Source: Paramecium tetraurelia (taxonomy: Eukaryota > Ciliophora > Oligohymenophorea > Peniculida > Parameciidae). Taken from it: a stretch of DNA of 64,000 nucleotides. Shown one piece after another: positions 34,795 to 46,335 of this stretch (positions are counted from its first letter, which is position 1; every line of letters starts with the position of its first letter). The stretch is from assembly GCF_000165425.1 (NCBI RefSeq), contig NW_001799089.1:62001-126000 (forward strand), read 5' to 3'. Under the pieces are notes generated by a model. That model ran no database searches, had not been told where the DNA came from, and was given only the letters and a program-made list of their open reading frames with translations. A program made the translations under genes and the position numbers.

Positions 34795-36661
34795 TCAATC
34801 TAATTTTTCTGATTTCCTCAACGCTAAAAGTGCATAGTTTCCAACAACTACTAAGGGTACACTTAGGACTCCTAAAACTGATACGGTTTCAATCAAATTT
34901 AATTTAATCCAAAATAAGGTTAGAACAACAAATAGCCCTATGATTAAAGCAATAAACAAATAAACAATGTTTGAATTGTTCTTAGGCAATTTCTCAAAAC
35001 TTAGATTTAAATTTGAGATGATTCTGAGGAAAAATATGAAAGCAATAACAATAATTGCGACAAAGAAGGAAACAAACTAGAATATATAATAGGTAACTTA
35101 CAAAGAATGGAATTTCAGGTTCCTCTTGGCTGAATTGATGGACGATTTCCTAAGGCAATTTATAATGGCCGTCACTTTAGAAGGTAGTTTAAGCTTAAAA
35201 CTTAGTATCTATTTTGAGGAAACTCCATCTTTTAGGCAATACATTTGAATCAGCCAGAAGCAATTCAACTTAATAGATTGCATTGAGTGGTGTAACATGA
35301 TCAGGGTCTCCGAAATCAATAATACCATAAAATATCTTTCTTTTGGTATCATACTCAGCAAAGACTTAGGTGGTAGCAGAGGGATATTTGGGATGAACAA
35401 GTCTGATGGCAACTTATGATTTAACATGATTTTTAGTCTACTTAAATTTGATGATTACTTTGATGATGACATGTAGGAAACTCTTTTCATTAGCATTTAG
35501 AGTGGCAGGATACACTTCTCCACTTTCAACACTGTGATGGAAATTGGGTTTTGAAGTCTTAGAATCAACAACATCAAACATGACTTCCTCAATCTCAATC
35601 TCTTGTAATACCTTAATAGTGTGTTTAAACTTAATGTTTAATAAGTAATCTTACAACGTAATTGGGGAAATGCAATTCAAAGGGAAGTGAGCCAACTGTT
35701 GAAACCTCAAAATAGCCACTAAATTCTTTTGATTTTATTGGAGTATATGTGTAATTCTCCTTTTGACTTTCAATGAAAGCTGAGACTTCTGTAGGTTAGA
35801 CCTTTTCTCCTTTGAAGTTAACGAACTTAACATTGATTTGGGCTTTTCCCTTATTCACCAGGTAATAGTCTTAGAAAATGGGATGGACGATGGAGTTGAC
35901 TTGGCTCAATGAGAATAACTTTGTAATCCAATACTATTCATCAATAGATCCTAAGACTTGGGTTCTTTAGAAGAGGAAGTTGATAATAGTTTATTGGTAG
36001 ATCTGACTTTAGAGGAGGTCTTAGAGTTTGGGATGGAGATTGGTGATGTTGAAAGTAAAAAATGAGTATAATATTGAGGCAGTGACTGCTGCTGAATTAT
36101 CTCTATCCAATATTCCGATGACTCCGTCGTACATTTCTTAGAAGTTAAAGATGGCTTCTTGGATTGCCTAATGGACCTTGGGGGTGTCATTGTGAATAGT
36201 GTTGCAAATAGTGGCAAGATGATATACTTGAGCTGCTGTTCTATATGAGTCATCTTATTTTTTAAGCTATGGCTTGGCTGCACCTCCAGCTGTGATAAAA
36301 TACTCTAATTATGGACATTACCCGTTCAGAAGGGAATTATAGTAAATTGATTCGAAATCATCTTAATCAATCTATGGTAAGTCGATGTTGTAGTCCACCT
36401 GACATTCTTCCAAAAATGATGAGGCAAGCTTTGTATAATATGCATCTTAGGCTGTTGTTAAAGTATACTCTTTCAACCAAGTACAAACCTTATTAGATTA
36501 AATTTCCATACTTGATCTTGATCCACGTCAGCCTGTAAATCAGAAGCTATTGACAATTAGTATGCTAATTTTTTGAGGGATTCAGGTTTGGTCACAAATA
36601 GGTTTTGCTTGTATTTGGGAAATGCAAAAACTGTGGTCAATAAGAGTATTGCAATGATCAT
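34795..36661 (-). CDS. RPN2: Ribophorin II (oligosaccharyltransferase subunit RPN2/Swp1)
   Basis: This is an ER-membrane subunit of the N-glycosylation complex, 597 residues. A signal peptide is seen at the start (MIIAILLLTTVFAFPKY). The long lumenal part has VYHLATICNTIHNDTPKVHQ, VKFVNFKGEKVQPTEVSAFI and VTPLNAIYQVELLLADSNVL. The C-terminus has three membrane helices (SFFVAIIVIAFIFFLR, VYLFIALIIGLFVVLTLFWI, TVSVLGVLSVPLVVVGNYAL) and a lysine-bearing cytosolic tail ending KSEKLD. The FW-(I/T)-x-LN-x-x-xT-x-x-xLG pattern of the last helices matches ribophorin II. Introns: a 23-nt one early, 25 nt near 35627-35651, and 25 nt near 35076-35100 before the first helix. TGA is at 34795-34797. Confidence 0.88.
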
Positions 36662-36908
36662 TAATTAAATTTATATGGAATCTATTAATCTAAAGAAATG
36701 AAGATCCTTTACATGTTTATCGGATACAATTTAATATTAATCTCCCCTGTTGTTTTCCAAAAGAAGGGACTTGATAAAACCATTTTGGATTGAGAATCCA
36801 ATATCAGAATTAGTTCTATCAATTTAGACTCTTAATTTACTTGCAAAGGAGAACAACTGCAATGTAGTAACCAATAGAGCTTGCAAATTAATAGAATATA
36901 AATATATA

Positions 36909-38363
36909 TCATTCTTGTTGTTATTGTAATTCTGCTTCCCTTCTTTCTTGTTCCCTCCTTCTTTCATCATCACTGTCTGGTTCCAATTCATCAGGTTATT
37001 CTCTGGGATTGGGTTCAGGTATTTCATCGATATCTTCAGGTTCTTCTTGAACATCATTTGGAGCAAGAGGATTAAATGAGTTTTATTAATTCTTATTTCC
37101 ATATCCAAAATAAATGCTAATGAAATCACTTGACTATGATAGTATTTCATGCTAATAAATACATTACTAACAGTAATTGCACCAGGCCATAAATAATTTC
37201 TTAATAATACTATTTAATAACTCAAAGGTAATTCTTCCTAATTAGTATATTGTTGTGTTTCTCCAAAAATCTTAATGTTCCAATTTCCTTCATTTTATTC
37301 AAAAGCTACAACTTAATCATATGATTACGTTTGTCATCCTTAATGGACTTTAATCTTTCAAGTTCTGGATCAGCCTCCTTCATCTAATTAAGCTCTTCTT
37401 CCTTTAGAGAAGGATCTTCATAAAATGTGATCCTTCCTTGCTTTAAAATATTTGGAGGCAAGTGAACCCAGCCATCCATAGTGGATAGCTCTGCTGATTC
37501 TGGCATTTTGAATTCGTCTTCAAAAGTGATTTATTTAGTATCTTCGTCATATCTGTATAACCCTTTGGGTGCTAATAGATTGGCATGAGTTATTCTCAAA
37601 ATTTAGGCTTTGAGCAAATGCTTTTCCTTTCCATCGAATCGAGGATACTGACTAATTTCTTTATTTAAATTTCCACTAAACACATAAGTGATATATCGAC
37701 TAGCTTCCATTTATTTACGGGTAACCTAAGGCAGTAGTGCCCAATCCTCCAGTACTATTTGACTTTATTATAATTGTTACAGTCCTGAGTAACATAATGA
37801 ACATATTCATTAAGTTTTTCATCGCAATCAGGAGGTTGAGGCTCCTTATATGATTTAGACAATAAAACTTCAATGACATAGTAGTCTCTCTCTTATGCAA
37901 AGAGTTTTCCCCAAAACCTAATATTAACAATGTTAGCATCTCTGATGGCAATGGATTTAAGAGACTGTTGGATAAGATAAGCATCATCGTCTGTGAATCC
38001 ATAACCAACATTATTCAATAGAGCATTAAGTTTTAGGAAGTTCTGGACTGTGGCATTGATTACTTTGGCTTTTATTTGCATAAGTTACATTTATTTTTTA
38101 CAATACTCTTACCATGGGAATATTTGATCTTGTAGATTATTAACCTGTTCAGCAGTTTTAAGTGGTATATGATAAAATCGGTTCTCTTTGATGAAATTGC
38201 TCAGATCTTCGAAATCAGACAAACCTAAGATAATGGTGGATGGGGTACTTTATGCCTTGTAGTATTTATTCTCTTGCATTTAGTAATAGATTTCACAGAA
38301 ATGATTGTAGAGTGTTTTGCCTTTGTAATTAGAATCTAATATTTTTTATAATTGAACATCCAT
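36909..38363 (-). CDS. Radial spoke head protein RSP4/6 (RSPH4A/6A-like)
   Basis: This is a structural protein of the axonemal radial-spoke head, needed for ciliary beating. The 460-residue chain has VNIRFWGKLFAQERDYYVIE, LLEDWALLPQVTRKQMEASR, ITYVFSGNLNKEISQYPRFD, KHLLKAQILRITHANLLAPK then GLYRYDE, MDGWVHLPPNILKQGRI, RNYLWPGAITVS, ISIYFGYGNKNQQNSFNPL and a proline/glutamate-rich tail (PEDIDEIPEPNPREQPDELE). Introns: 26 nt before LEDWALLP, 29 nt after ITVSN, and a candidate 17-nt one at 37312-37328 needed to join IKDDK to LVAFEQ. If the 17-nt segment is not an intron, one base is missing there. Stop TGA is at 36909-36911. The gene is divergent from the proteasome gene, 40 bp away. Confidence 0.9.
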
Positions 38364-38403
38364 TATCCCAATCTGAATGATAATTAAATTTAAATAAAAT
38401 AAA
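38364..38403. promoter_or_regulatory. 40-bp divergent promoter region
   Basis: Start codons of RSP4/6 (minus) and the proteasome beta subunit (plus) are 40 bp apart. The stretch is A/T-rich. No motif can be singled out. Confidence 0.6.
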
Positions 38404-39337
38404 AATGCAATACTTAGACAATTATCTGCAATCCAAAGGTGGATATGACTATACAAATGTCAAGAGGTACAGAATTGATTAATTGCAATCTAAGAAATGA
38501 ATTGATGAAGGCCTAAGGATTCAAAGAGATGCCATTCACAAAAACAGGTACAACAATAGTAGGTGTCATTTTTGATGGCGGTGTGGTGATGGCAGCAGAT
38601 ACAAGAGCAACTGCTGGATCAATAGTAGCAGACAAAAATTGTGAGAAATTGCATCCCTTGGCTCCCAACATCTGGGCTGCAGGAGCAGGTACAGCTGCAG
38701 ATTTACATCATTAATGTGCTCACTTTAATGCTAAACTCAAACTTCAGAGACTCAATTTGAATAGGTAGAGTAGAGTCAATGAGGTGATTACTAAGTTGAC
38801 TGCAAAACTCTTTCCTTATAGAGGTCATATTGGTGTTGCTCTTATCATTGGTGGAATCGACTCAAATGGACCATAATTGGCTTCAGTCTCCCCTCATGGA
38901 AAGTAAAGGATTGCACCTAATCTATTAGTTATGTCTATCATCCATTTTAATCTATGGGTAGTGGGTCTCTTGCAGCTCTGGGAATTCTAGAAGCCAAGTT
39001 CTAAGACGGCCTTACCAAGCAATAAGCCATTGATCTTGCCATCGAGGCAATTGAGGCTGGAATTTTCCATGATATGGGGTATTTTTGGGATTGTATTAGT
39101 TTAGATCAGGCAGCAATGTTGATGTAGTTGCAATTACTAAGGAGGGAGTCGATTATAGAAGAAATATCAGATAATACAATGCCAAATCCCATCAGAAACA
39201 AATACCTTATCATTTCCCAGCCAATAATACACGTATAGTGATCTATTTGAATTTTAGCTGCTTTAAAGAAATATGAATTTAATTTTGAAAAACAAGAACT
39301 CAGTGAAGTCGGATAGGAGATGGAAATAGTTGAGTGA
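38404..39337 (+). CDS. PSMB7: 20S proteasome beta-2-type subunit (PSMB7/Pup1-like)
   Basis: This is a catalytic subunit with trypsin-like activity. A propeptide ([20 protein letters not shown]...) ends in MPFTKTG, after which the active-site threonine leads [70 protein letters not shown] and [20 protein letters not shown] follow. About 275 residues. Introns are 28 nt in the propeptide, 26 nt after SPHG, 26 nt after FHDMG and 25 nt near the C-terminus. Stop TGA is at 39335-39337. The sequence TTI...ADTRAT...VADKNC is typical of the beta-2 group. Confidence 0.92.
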
Positions 39338-39410
39338 TATATCACAATATAATATAACATATTCATTTGTATTTCGTAAAAATACTTATTTGATTGAAAT
39401 TATTTAATTA

Positions 39411-40227
39411 ATGGATAAACAAGATTATTATCAAGTCTTGGGAGTAGAGAAAAATGCCACCACTGAGGAGATTAAGAGTGCTTACAGAAAGTTGGCTTTG
39501 GTAGGAATTATCATAGTTATATAGATAGAAGTGGCATCCAGATAAGAACCCTGATAATCAGGAGACCGCAAAGAAGCAATTTTAATTGATTTTACAAGCC
39601 TATACAGGTTTAATTTAAATTTTGATCAATAGTTCTCTGTGATAGTCAGAAAAGAGCAAACTATGATAAATTTGGGACTGCTGATGGTGAAGAACAAATG
39701 AATTTTGATTTTGATCATTTTTATGCTCAAGATTTTGAGTCTATGATGAACTTCATGATGGGAGATGCTTTTATGAAAATGTTTACCAATATTGGCAAAC
39801 CAGGAAGAGGGAAACACAAATTCAAAATACCCTCTTCCTTTATTTTCAAATAAGCATAACCATAAAAGAAGCCACAAAAAAAAGAAGAAGAAGATGATTG
39901 GGAAACTGAAGAAGAAGTTGATGAAGATGATGATTGGAAGGATGTAGACGAAGATGATGATGATAAAAATGATAACGATAACGATGAATTCTAATCAGAC
40001 AGTGATGATGATCTCACTTAAACTGAAAATTTGTTTATGATGCCCATGTTTATAGAGGAAAATATTAAGGACACTGATAGTAATATATCTGAATTCTATT
40101 TTTAGGTAACAAGTTCAAGTGTAAATTTGATGGTTAGATATTGAAAGAATAAACCTTAGTGTAACATTTCGAGAAGAACCATAAAAAAGAATTTGCTGCT
40201 TGGAGCAAAAAAAAGCATTTTAAATGA
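39411..40227 (+). CDS. J-domain (DnaJ/Hsp40) co-chaperone with acidic middle
   Basis: Residues 1-70 form a J domain: [20 protein letters not shown], then [18 protein letters not shown] with the HPD motif that stimulates Hsp70. After [20 protein letters not shown] comes a phenylalanine/methionine-rich segment, a very acidic stretch (D/E-rich, residues ~145-185), and a C-terminal FKCKFDGQILKEQTLVQHFE that resembles part of a zinc-finger-like tail. Introns are 28, 25 and 26 nt; 245 residues; TGA at 40225-40227. No signal peptide is seen, so it is cytosolic or nuclear. The layout recalls the DNAJC9/Jjj type but is not decisive. Confidence 0.85.
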
Positions 40228-40255
40228 TTAATTAATAAATACATTATTTTTAGAA

Positions 40256-41488
40256 ATGAAAAATCGATTCCTACAACTTAAACAAAAACTTAATAATTGG
40301 AAGTGGATTGAATGCCAAGTAACTCTTCATTCTCAAACTACCTAATAAGAATCCTATCGTCTTCTTGAAACCAACTACAAAATTATGTAAGACTGTACAG
40401 TAGTTGAGGAATCACTACAATTCAATATCCAAATGCAGAAATCTTTTAATTTCTCCAAACGAATTGGATGGAATTGGCACAAAAGTTGGAAACTCCCAGA
40501 GATCATCGTTAAACCCATCCTAAATAGCTACAAATTATATACGAAAGGTCTCAGATGTAGATTAATTTGTGGCTATGTCGAGGATGTATCTACAATTAAA
40601 CAAGTTGACTTGGAAGGCAACACAGAAAAACTCTATAACGATGAAATCCAAGGTTTTTAATTCGAAAACATCAAGTTCAGTTCAACTTCATACAAGCTGG
40701 AGGTTTTTACTTATCAATAATTCTAGGGTGTCCATTTTCATGTCATTATTGAGATCTACAGAAGGGATGATATCTTCGAAAGCGAGTTAACCATTAAATC
40801 AGTGATCTCTCCTCCAATATTTGTTGACTCCAGAAAGGCTGCCAGAAATACCAAGAGGTTCGATTACTAGAAAATAATGTCGCTTATCCAACCTTTTCAT
40901 CCTTTCTCTCTCAAGAAATAACTTATCGTTCGATCCGATAAGTCAAAAATACTAAAAATTGAAGACACTCTTGAAGGACTTAACAATTATTTGATGGCCC
41001 AGAATATCAGGAATAAGTGCAGGCATCCCTACTTTCTAACTTTAAAATTTAGATCAGTCTTCGATCTCTATTATAATTCCAATCTATACTCTACACAATT
41101 GAGTTTGGAACAATTGCTTGTTAAGATTTAACAATGTTTAGTCGATAGTTTAAATTCAAATTAGAATCAGTAAGTCTTGTTGTTAAGGATGAAATATACA
41201 AATTATAGTGAACTTGATATGGGATTCTTTAGTAATAATTTGAGTCAATTATAAAATAATGTAATTCAAGTTGTTGCTGGTTCTTAAATTGACAAACATT
41301 GGGTGAAAATTAATTCAAATGAGTTGAATACTATCTATACAGAAAAGTACTCCATTTTTCCAAGAGTCTCCAATTCAGATTAAGTGTAAATGAAACAATA
41401 TTTTGATATCTCCTCTGATGAAAGTGACTCCGAAGTTTGTTGTTAAAATGATGTAATCTTTATAAATATAATGATAGGAATAAATTGA
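40256..41488 (+). CDS. Unrecognised 410-aa protein, possibly DNA-binding
   Basis: This is an intronless frame starting MKNRFLQLKQKLNNWKWIEC 29 bp after the J-protein gene. The middle looks like beta-rich folded domain: FSKRIGWNWHKSWKLPEIIV, RLICGYVEDVSTIKQVDLEG, FHVIIEIYRRDDIF, then TIKSVISPPIFVDSRKAARN followed by a basic stretch. The SPP-x-x-VDSRK motif recalls immunoglobulin-like transcription-factor folds (CudA, Ndt80, p53-like), but this is a weak visual likeness and not an assignment. The last ~60 residues are acidic and serine-rich, with a short cysteine pair. TGA is at 41486-41488. Confidence 0.75.
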
Positions 41489-42094
41489 ATTGGGAAAGTA
41501 ATAAAATTTACAGGAATTTTATGAAACAAAAATTGAAATTCAAAAAAAGAAAGTTTGTCTATGAATTAAGATAAATTACATTTTTTTAATCATAAATTAA
41601 GTTCTTCAATCCCTTCTTATAAATAGAACTTCATTTGTATAAAAATAACTGATATAAATTACTTACCTACAAAGATCATATTCCATCAAAATAATTAATT
41701 TATTAGATAAGATTCAAAAACGGATTCAAATTAATCCATTTTTATATTAGATTTCCACATCAACTAGTATTAATCTCTAAAATTTAATTGAATATAGATT
41801 ATTAAATTTTATATCTTGTTTTTTTTTAATTTGTTCATGTAATTTTACTCCATTCAAATAATAAAATTTGGATTAGGCTTAATTTAGAATTAACTTATAA
41901 CTCCCTAGTCTAGTTTCAGATCTCAACGAAATGATTAATGTTTATTTACTATCCAAACCTTTAAAATGATGAATTCGATTTATTTTTATTATATATATTA
42001 TGTTTTATTTGTATATATATATTCTATTTATATCTTAATTTCAAGTAATATCATCATAATTGCATTATATATAAAATTAAATAATTATTATTCA
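41489..42094. other. AT-rich intergenic gap (~600 bp)
   Basis: A/T-rich with TATATA runs near 41990-42030 upstream of the next start. No supported frame. Confidence 0.45.
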
Positions 42095-44450
42095 ATGGGT
42101 GGGTGCGTAGGTAAGCCATAAAAAAGAAGCAAAAAACCTTACGTTTTACCTAAAACATTAGAATAGCAATGTATAACATGTATCTGAGTTAGTTAATACT
42201 ATTGAAATTGATTTACTTTATCTGATATATTAGGACTTAGCCTCAAGAAACGTAGAAAATTTAGTCAACAAGACTGCTTTTACAGATTTCTTCACAATGA
42301 TTGGGTTGTGGGGTGAACTTGTTTTTGATTATTTTAACTAAGAGAACCATAGCCTATTAAATTTTGAGCAATTTCTTAAAGGAGTTGTCCATTATATCAA
42401 ATGTGATGAAGACTAAAAAATTTAGCATCTCTTTAAATTATATGATTTAGATAAATAAGGATTGATTCGAAAATCTGAGTTTCTTCAGATGGTAAAAATA
42501 ACAATAATAAATTAGATATAAAATTATCCAAGAGATGACTTAATAAAATTACTTGATGACCCTATGTTCTTGGAGGATCTGAAAATTCTCAAGTATTATG
42601 AGACTAAGGAGATGATTAATCAGAAAAAAAATTAACCCAAAAGAGCAGATGAATAAGAGTTTACAGAATCAGGTAATCAAAATTAACATGATATTAGTCC
42701 ACGCAATATAGCGAAAAAACTCCATGAGTGGAGAGATGCAATCTATATAAGGGGCTTAATCAGGGGAATCTGCCATTGGATCGTAAAGTAATTTACCAGC
42801 ATTCAATGAACAAAGTGTTGTTATGATGTTCCCAAATGAAAGCATGATTGGACCTACTGGAGTTCCCATGGGACAATTTGGTTAGAACATTACCTTCAAT
42901 ATTAATGGAAAATTGGTTGAATTAAAAAGAGTCAATATTAATTACTTAGTTCATAAATATGTGAATATGATCTACAAACATAAAGCTAAAAATGATTAAG
43001 GGTATATTTATATAATTTATAATTTAGTTTATCACTTGAGGATTTCAAATCTTTTGTTAAATTACATCCAAAGATTTTTGAAGGCCTTTATAAAGCTTTC
43101 AATTTTGATGTATGGGGTTTTGATACTATTGCCTCTGTTCCACGTATGATGATGACACCAAAAGATCTTGAAGGGGAGGTTAAAAAAATAACCAAAAAGA
43201 ATCCAAAAGTTAGCAATCCAAGATATTTTAAATTAATGTAGAGGTTCTGCTTATCTTTTAAGACTAAAGATTCGACTTTGCCTTCAAGTAAACAATAGTA
43301 TTGAGATTTTAGGGATCTTTTGCCTTGATGGCTTAACAATACAAGAAAAAGTAAACAACTAAGAATAACAATATGGATTTGAAGTGTCTCATAAAGATAA
43401 ACTATATTAAACCAGAACATATATGTGTTAGGATTTCGAAGATTATAAAAGGTGGACTAACAGTTTATAAATGTTTTAAAAGTATTAAATTTTTCAATCT
43501 TTTTGAGCCTCTGTGAATGACTATTATTCAATTCTTTAGAAGATTGGAGAAGGCAAATTTTCAATTGTTTATCTTTGTGAATGCAAAAAGGATAGATAAA
43601 CATTGGCTATAAAAATTATTGAAAAGTTTAAATTGTCTAAATCTGAAAAATTAATGCTTGCGTAATTTTAGTTTTTAGTTATAGTCATGAGGTAGAAATC
43701 ATGAAATTGCTTAATCATTCTTGTATTGTTCGTTTCCATGAAATTATAGAAACAAAAACACATTTAAATATCATTACTGAGGTTGTAAGGGATGGAGATC
43801 TATTTGATTACATTATTAAAAATGAAAATATTAATGAGCAAGAGGCATCCTTAATTATGAGTTAACTTTTTGATACTCTAAATTATATTCATAGTGTTGG
43901 CATTGTTCATAGAGATTTAAAACCAGAAAATATTATGATTGTTTTGGATGCTACAAAAAAAAATGTTAAGTAGGTCAAAATTATTGATTTTGGCTTTGCT
44001 AATTTTTTAACAAACATTTAAACTAAAGAAGGAGAAGCCCTTTGTGGGACTACTAATTATCTTGCACCTGAAAGTTTGGAATAAAAAAAAATAGACTTTA
44101 AAGTTGATAATTTTGCTTTGGGTGTTATCCTATATTTTCTACTTTCAGGTACTTAAAATATTAACGTAAAATAGGTTACTTACCATTTGATTCAGAATTT
44201 CCAGAGGATATTATTAAAAATATTATTGAATGCAAATATGATCTGCAAGAAGAGTTTTGGTAATAGATTTCAGATGATGCAAGAGATTTAATAAAGAAAC
44301 TATTGATGAAAGAGCCAGATGAAAGAATCTCTATGTAATCGGCTTTGGAGCATCCATGGATTAAAGTATTAATTTAAAATTATATAGAATCGAAATCAAT
44401 TACCAACTAAAAAGGCTTAGAGAGTTAAAAATAGATTAGGGTTGTTTTGA
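42095..44450 (+). CDS. Putatively myristoylated EF-hand / PH / serine-threonine kinase, with an in-frame TGA
   Basis: Reads MGGCVGKPQKRSKKPYVLPK (an N-myristoylation-type start with a cysteine that could be palmitoylated), then an EF-hand region (HLFKLYDLDKQGLIRKSEFL). A PH domain follows (SNPRYFKLMQRFCLSFKTKD ... IFCLDGLTIQEKV ... YGFEVSHKDKLYQTRTYMC ... EDYKRWTNSL). Then comes a kinase: IGEGKFSIVYLCE, HEVEIMKLLNHSCIVRFHEI, GIVHRDLKPENIMIV, IIDFGFANFL, GTTNYLAPESLEQ, DNFALGVILYFLLSG (DNF where DxW is usual) and ERISMQSALEHPWIK. Eight introns of 22-26 nt. Exons sum to 721 codons, but TGA at 43504-43506 interrupts the frame between PH and kinase. No ATG precedes the glycine loop. A 45-nt intron (43463-43507) would remove it. 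Final TGA 44448-44450. Confidence 0.82.
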
Positions 44451-44813
44451 TTGATGATTTGAAACAAAATGTTTATATGATATAATTATATATTTCATTG
44501 AGTATTAAACTTATGGAAATATTCTCTTACTTAAATTCTAATTGTTCTTTATAATTATAACATATAGGATTTAAAATGTGAGTTAATACATTTTAATATA
44601 CTTATCAATCATTTTTAATATCATCTTTAAATACTTTTAATTAATTTAAATAGAAACATGAATACTATTTAAGAAATTTTACCTTCTTATGACATGTATC
44701 ACCTCCCAATCTAATTTTTATTAAGATCTGGGGGTGGTATTATGAATATTTATAGGATTACTAAAGGTTGATAATAATTTCATAATAAAAGAATATTTAA
44801 ATGTAATATATTT
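44451..44813. other. AT-rich convergent gap (~360 bp)
   Basis: This gap lies between two converging gene ends. No supported frame; a short G-rich patch (CTGGGGGTGG, near 44730) stands out from the A/T background but has no clear meaning. Confidence 0.4.
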
Positions 44814-45299
44814 TCATAAGAGACTATGAGAGCTTTTATTAGTCCACCCCTTAGGCTCAAATTCTAGATCTTTTGATAAGGTTTTTGATTATTGTTGTAA
44901 TTTTAATTAAGTGATGGTTTTCTTTTGACATGAATTTTTATATCTCTCTGAATACCTTTTGGATTAGAAATCTTTTGAAAGGTCTTTCAGAAATGCCGTT
45001 TTCTCTTCATATTTTAACTTATATGGTAGAAGACTTCTTATGGCTATATTTTTTTTTTTATTCCAGATATAATAGTTCTCTGGAATCTCACAACTGTATA
45101 TTATAGGCAACTTACACACAAAATTTTAATTTCTCCTTTCTAAACTCAAGCTGATTTATTATATTTTTTCAACATTATTTATTTCACATAGTGAGGAAAA
45201 TGGCTGGTTTTCATTTTACTATTTTTCTGGTTAAGTCTTCACTTTGTTTGATGGGTAGCCCGATATTTTTATTTTAGATTGAGGAAATTTGTACGCCAT
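44814..45299 (-). CDS. Hypothetical protein (161 aa), intronless
   Basis: Start MAYKFPQSKIKISGYPSNKV at 45299, stop TGA 44814-44816. The frame includes an A11 run (45049-45060 region) that reads NKKKN in frame. It is basic, lysine/glutamine/serine-rich and likely disordered with a short folded-looking part (LPIIYSCEIPENYYIW). No family is recognised. Confidence 0.65.
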
Positions 45300-45697
45300 T
45301 ATATTCCCATCATAATGATAATTTCTAATATTTATTTACATTAGAATTTGAATAATAATGATAATTAAGTATACTCATAGAAACGATTATTTAATTATCA
45401 ATTTCGAAGAAAGATATGAACCTCTAGTAGAATATATGTAGATCACACTTTAAGTAAAAATTTTGTAGAATACTATAAAATAAATAATTGAAATGATTAT
45501 TCTATTATTAAAAAAGATATAAATATTTAATTTCTTTTAAGGATAATATTATAAAATCATTATAGAACATCTTAAATTGCATTTATCAAGAAATGGTGAA
45601 GTATACTTATGTATTAGAATAAACAGGTAAAGATTTATAAATTACCAATATAAATATTTGAGAAAAGTAAAGAATTTAGTATTTATTTAGAATAAAA
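45300..45697. other. AT-rich gap (~400 bp)
   Basis: A/T-rich; no supported gene. It lies upstream of the hypothetical protein at 44814-45299 and downstream of the next minus-strand gene. Confidence 0.4.
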
Positions 45698-46229
45698 TCA
45701 GGTTAAAATATTAAATCTTACTGATTTTCTTTTGATTCTATTAAATTGTTTTATGATATTTCTAGTCTCGAGAAATTAGGCTTCAATATCTTGTGCTTCC
45801 TAATAAATTAATCATTCATACTGTTTTCTTAAGCTAAACTCTAAAGTCAGTGCTTTTGACTCTTTTATTCACTTCATTTTAAACTTTAATTGGTGTTGAA
45901 TGAATTTTCTTATTTATTGAGATTTCTTAAGGGCTTGGGGTAATATTGTTTTATTTTGAACGAATCTAAGATTTATTATAGTTAGTTGGGAATATGATAG
46001 GTTTCCAGGATTATAATGAATCCCTTTGGATTTCCTTAAATTTCTTTCTAATCTCAAGATCATTAACAACTTTAGGAATAGATTATGTATGCGATCTTTT
46101 AAGCCAATCATAATTATGATTTTGTTTTAAATTGAATATTGTAGATTGCTATTCTTCCAAGAATTTGATTTTTTCAACGATGAGCGAGAGATCAAATAAG
46201 GAATTAAGATTTTATTTTGATTTATTCAT
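45698..46229 (-). CDS. Hypothetical protein (169 aa)
   Basis: Start MNKSKQNLNSLFDLSLIVEK at 46229. One 22-nt intron (GTATGAATGATTAATTTATT then AG) after VQLKKT carries the frame past a TGA. The chain ends RKSVRFNILT at TGA 45698-45700. It is basic with helices at both ends and a proline/isoleucine-rich middle (SWKPIIFPTNYNKSQI). No family is recognised. It is divergent from the chromodomain gene, 106 bp away. Confidence 0.65.
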
Positions 46230-46335
46230 AATATAAATTTCTATTAATAATTTTTTATAATTTGGATGCAAATTTTTGGAACTTTTTGTATTCAAATTTC
46301 TAATTCATTGTACATTTAATATTATAAAACAATAG

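Noticed and set aside
35951-36283. Minus-strand 110-residue frame with many T and S
   Set aside because: Out-of-frame reading inside the ribophorin II gene.
36824-37150. Minus-strand 108-residue frame ending in a polar tail
   Set aside because: Wrong frame of the last exon of the radial spoke gene; the tail makes sense only in the frame giving the proline/glutamate-rich C-terminus.
41990-42030. TATATATA run as a TATA box or replication origin
   Set aside because: Such runs are common in all intergenic gaps here because of A/T content; no specific evidence.
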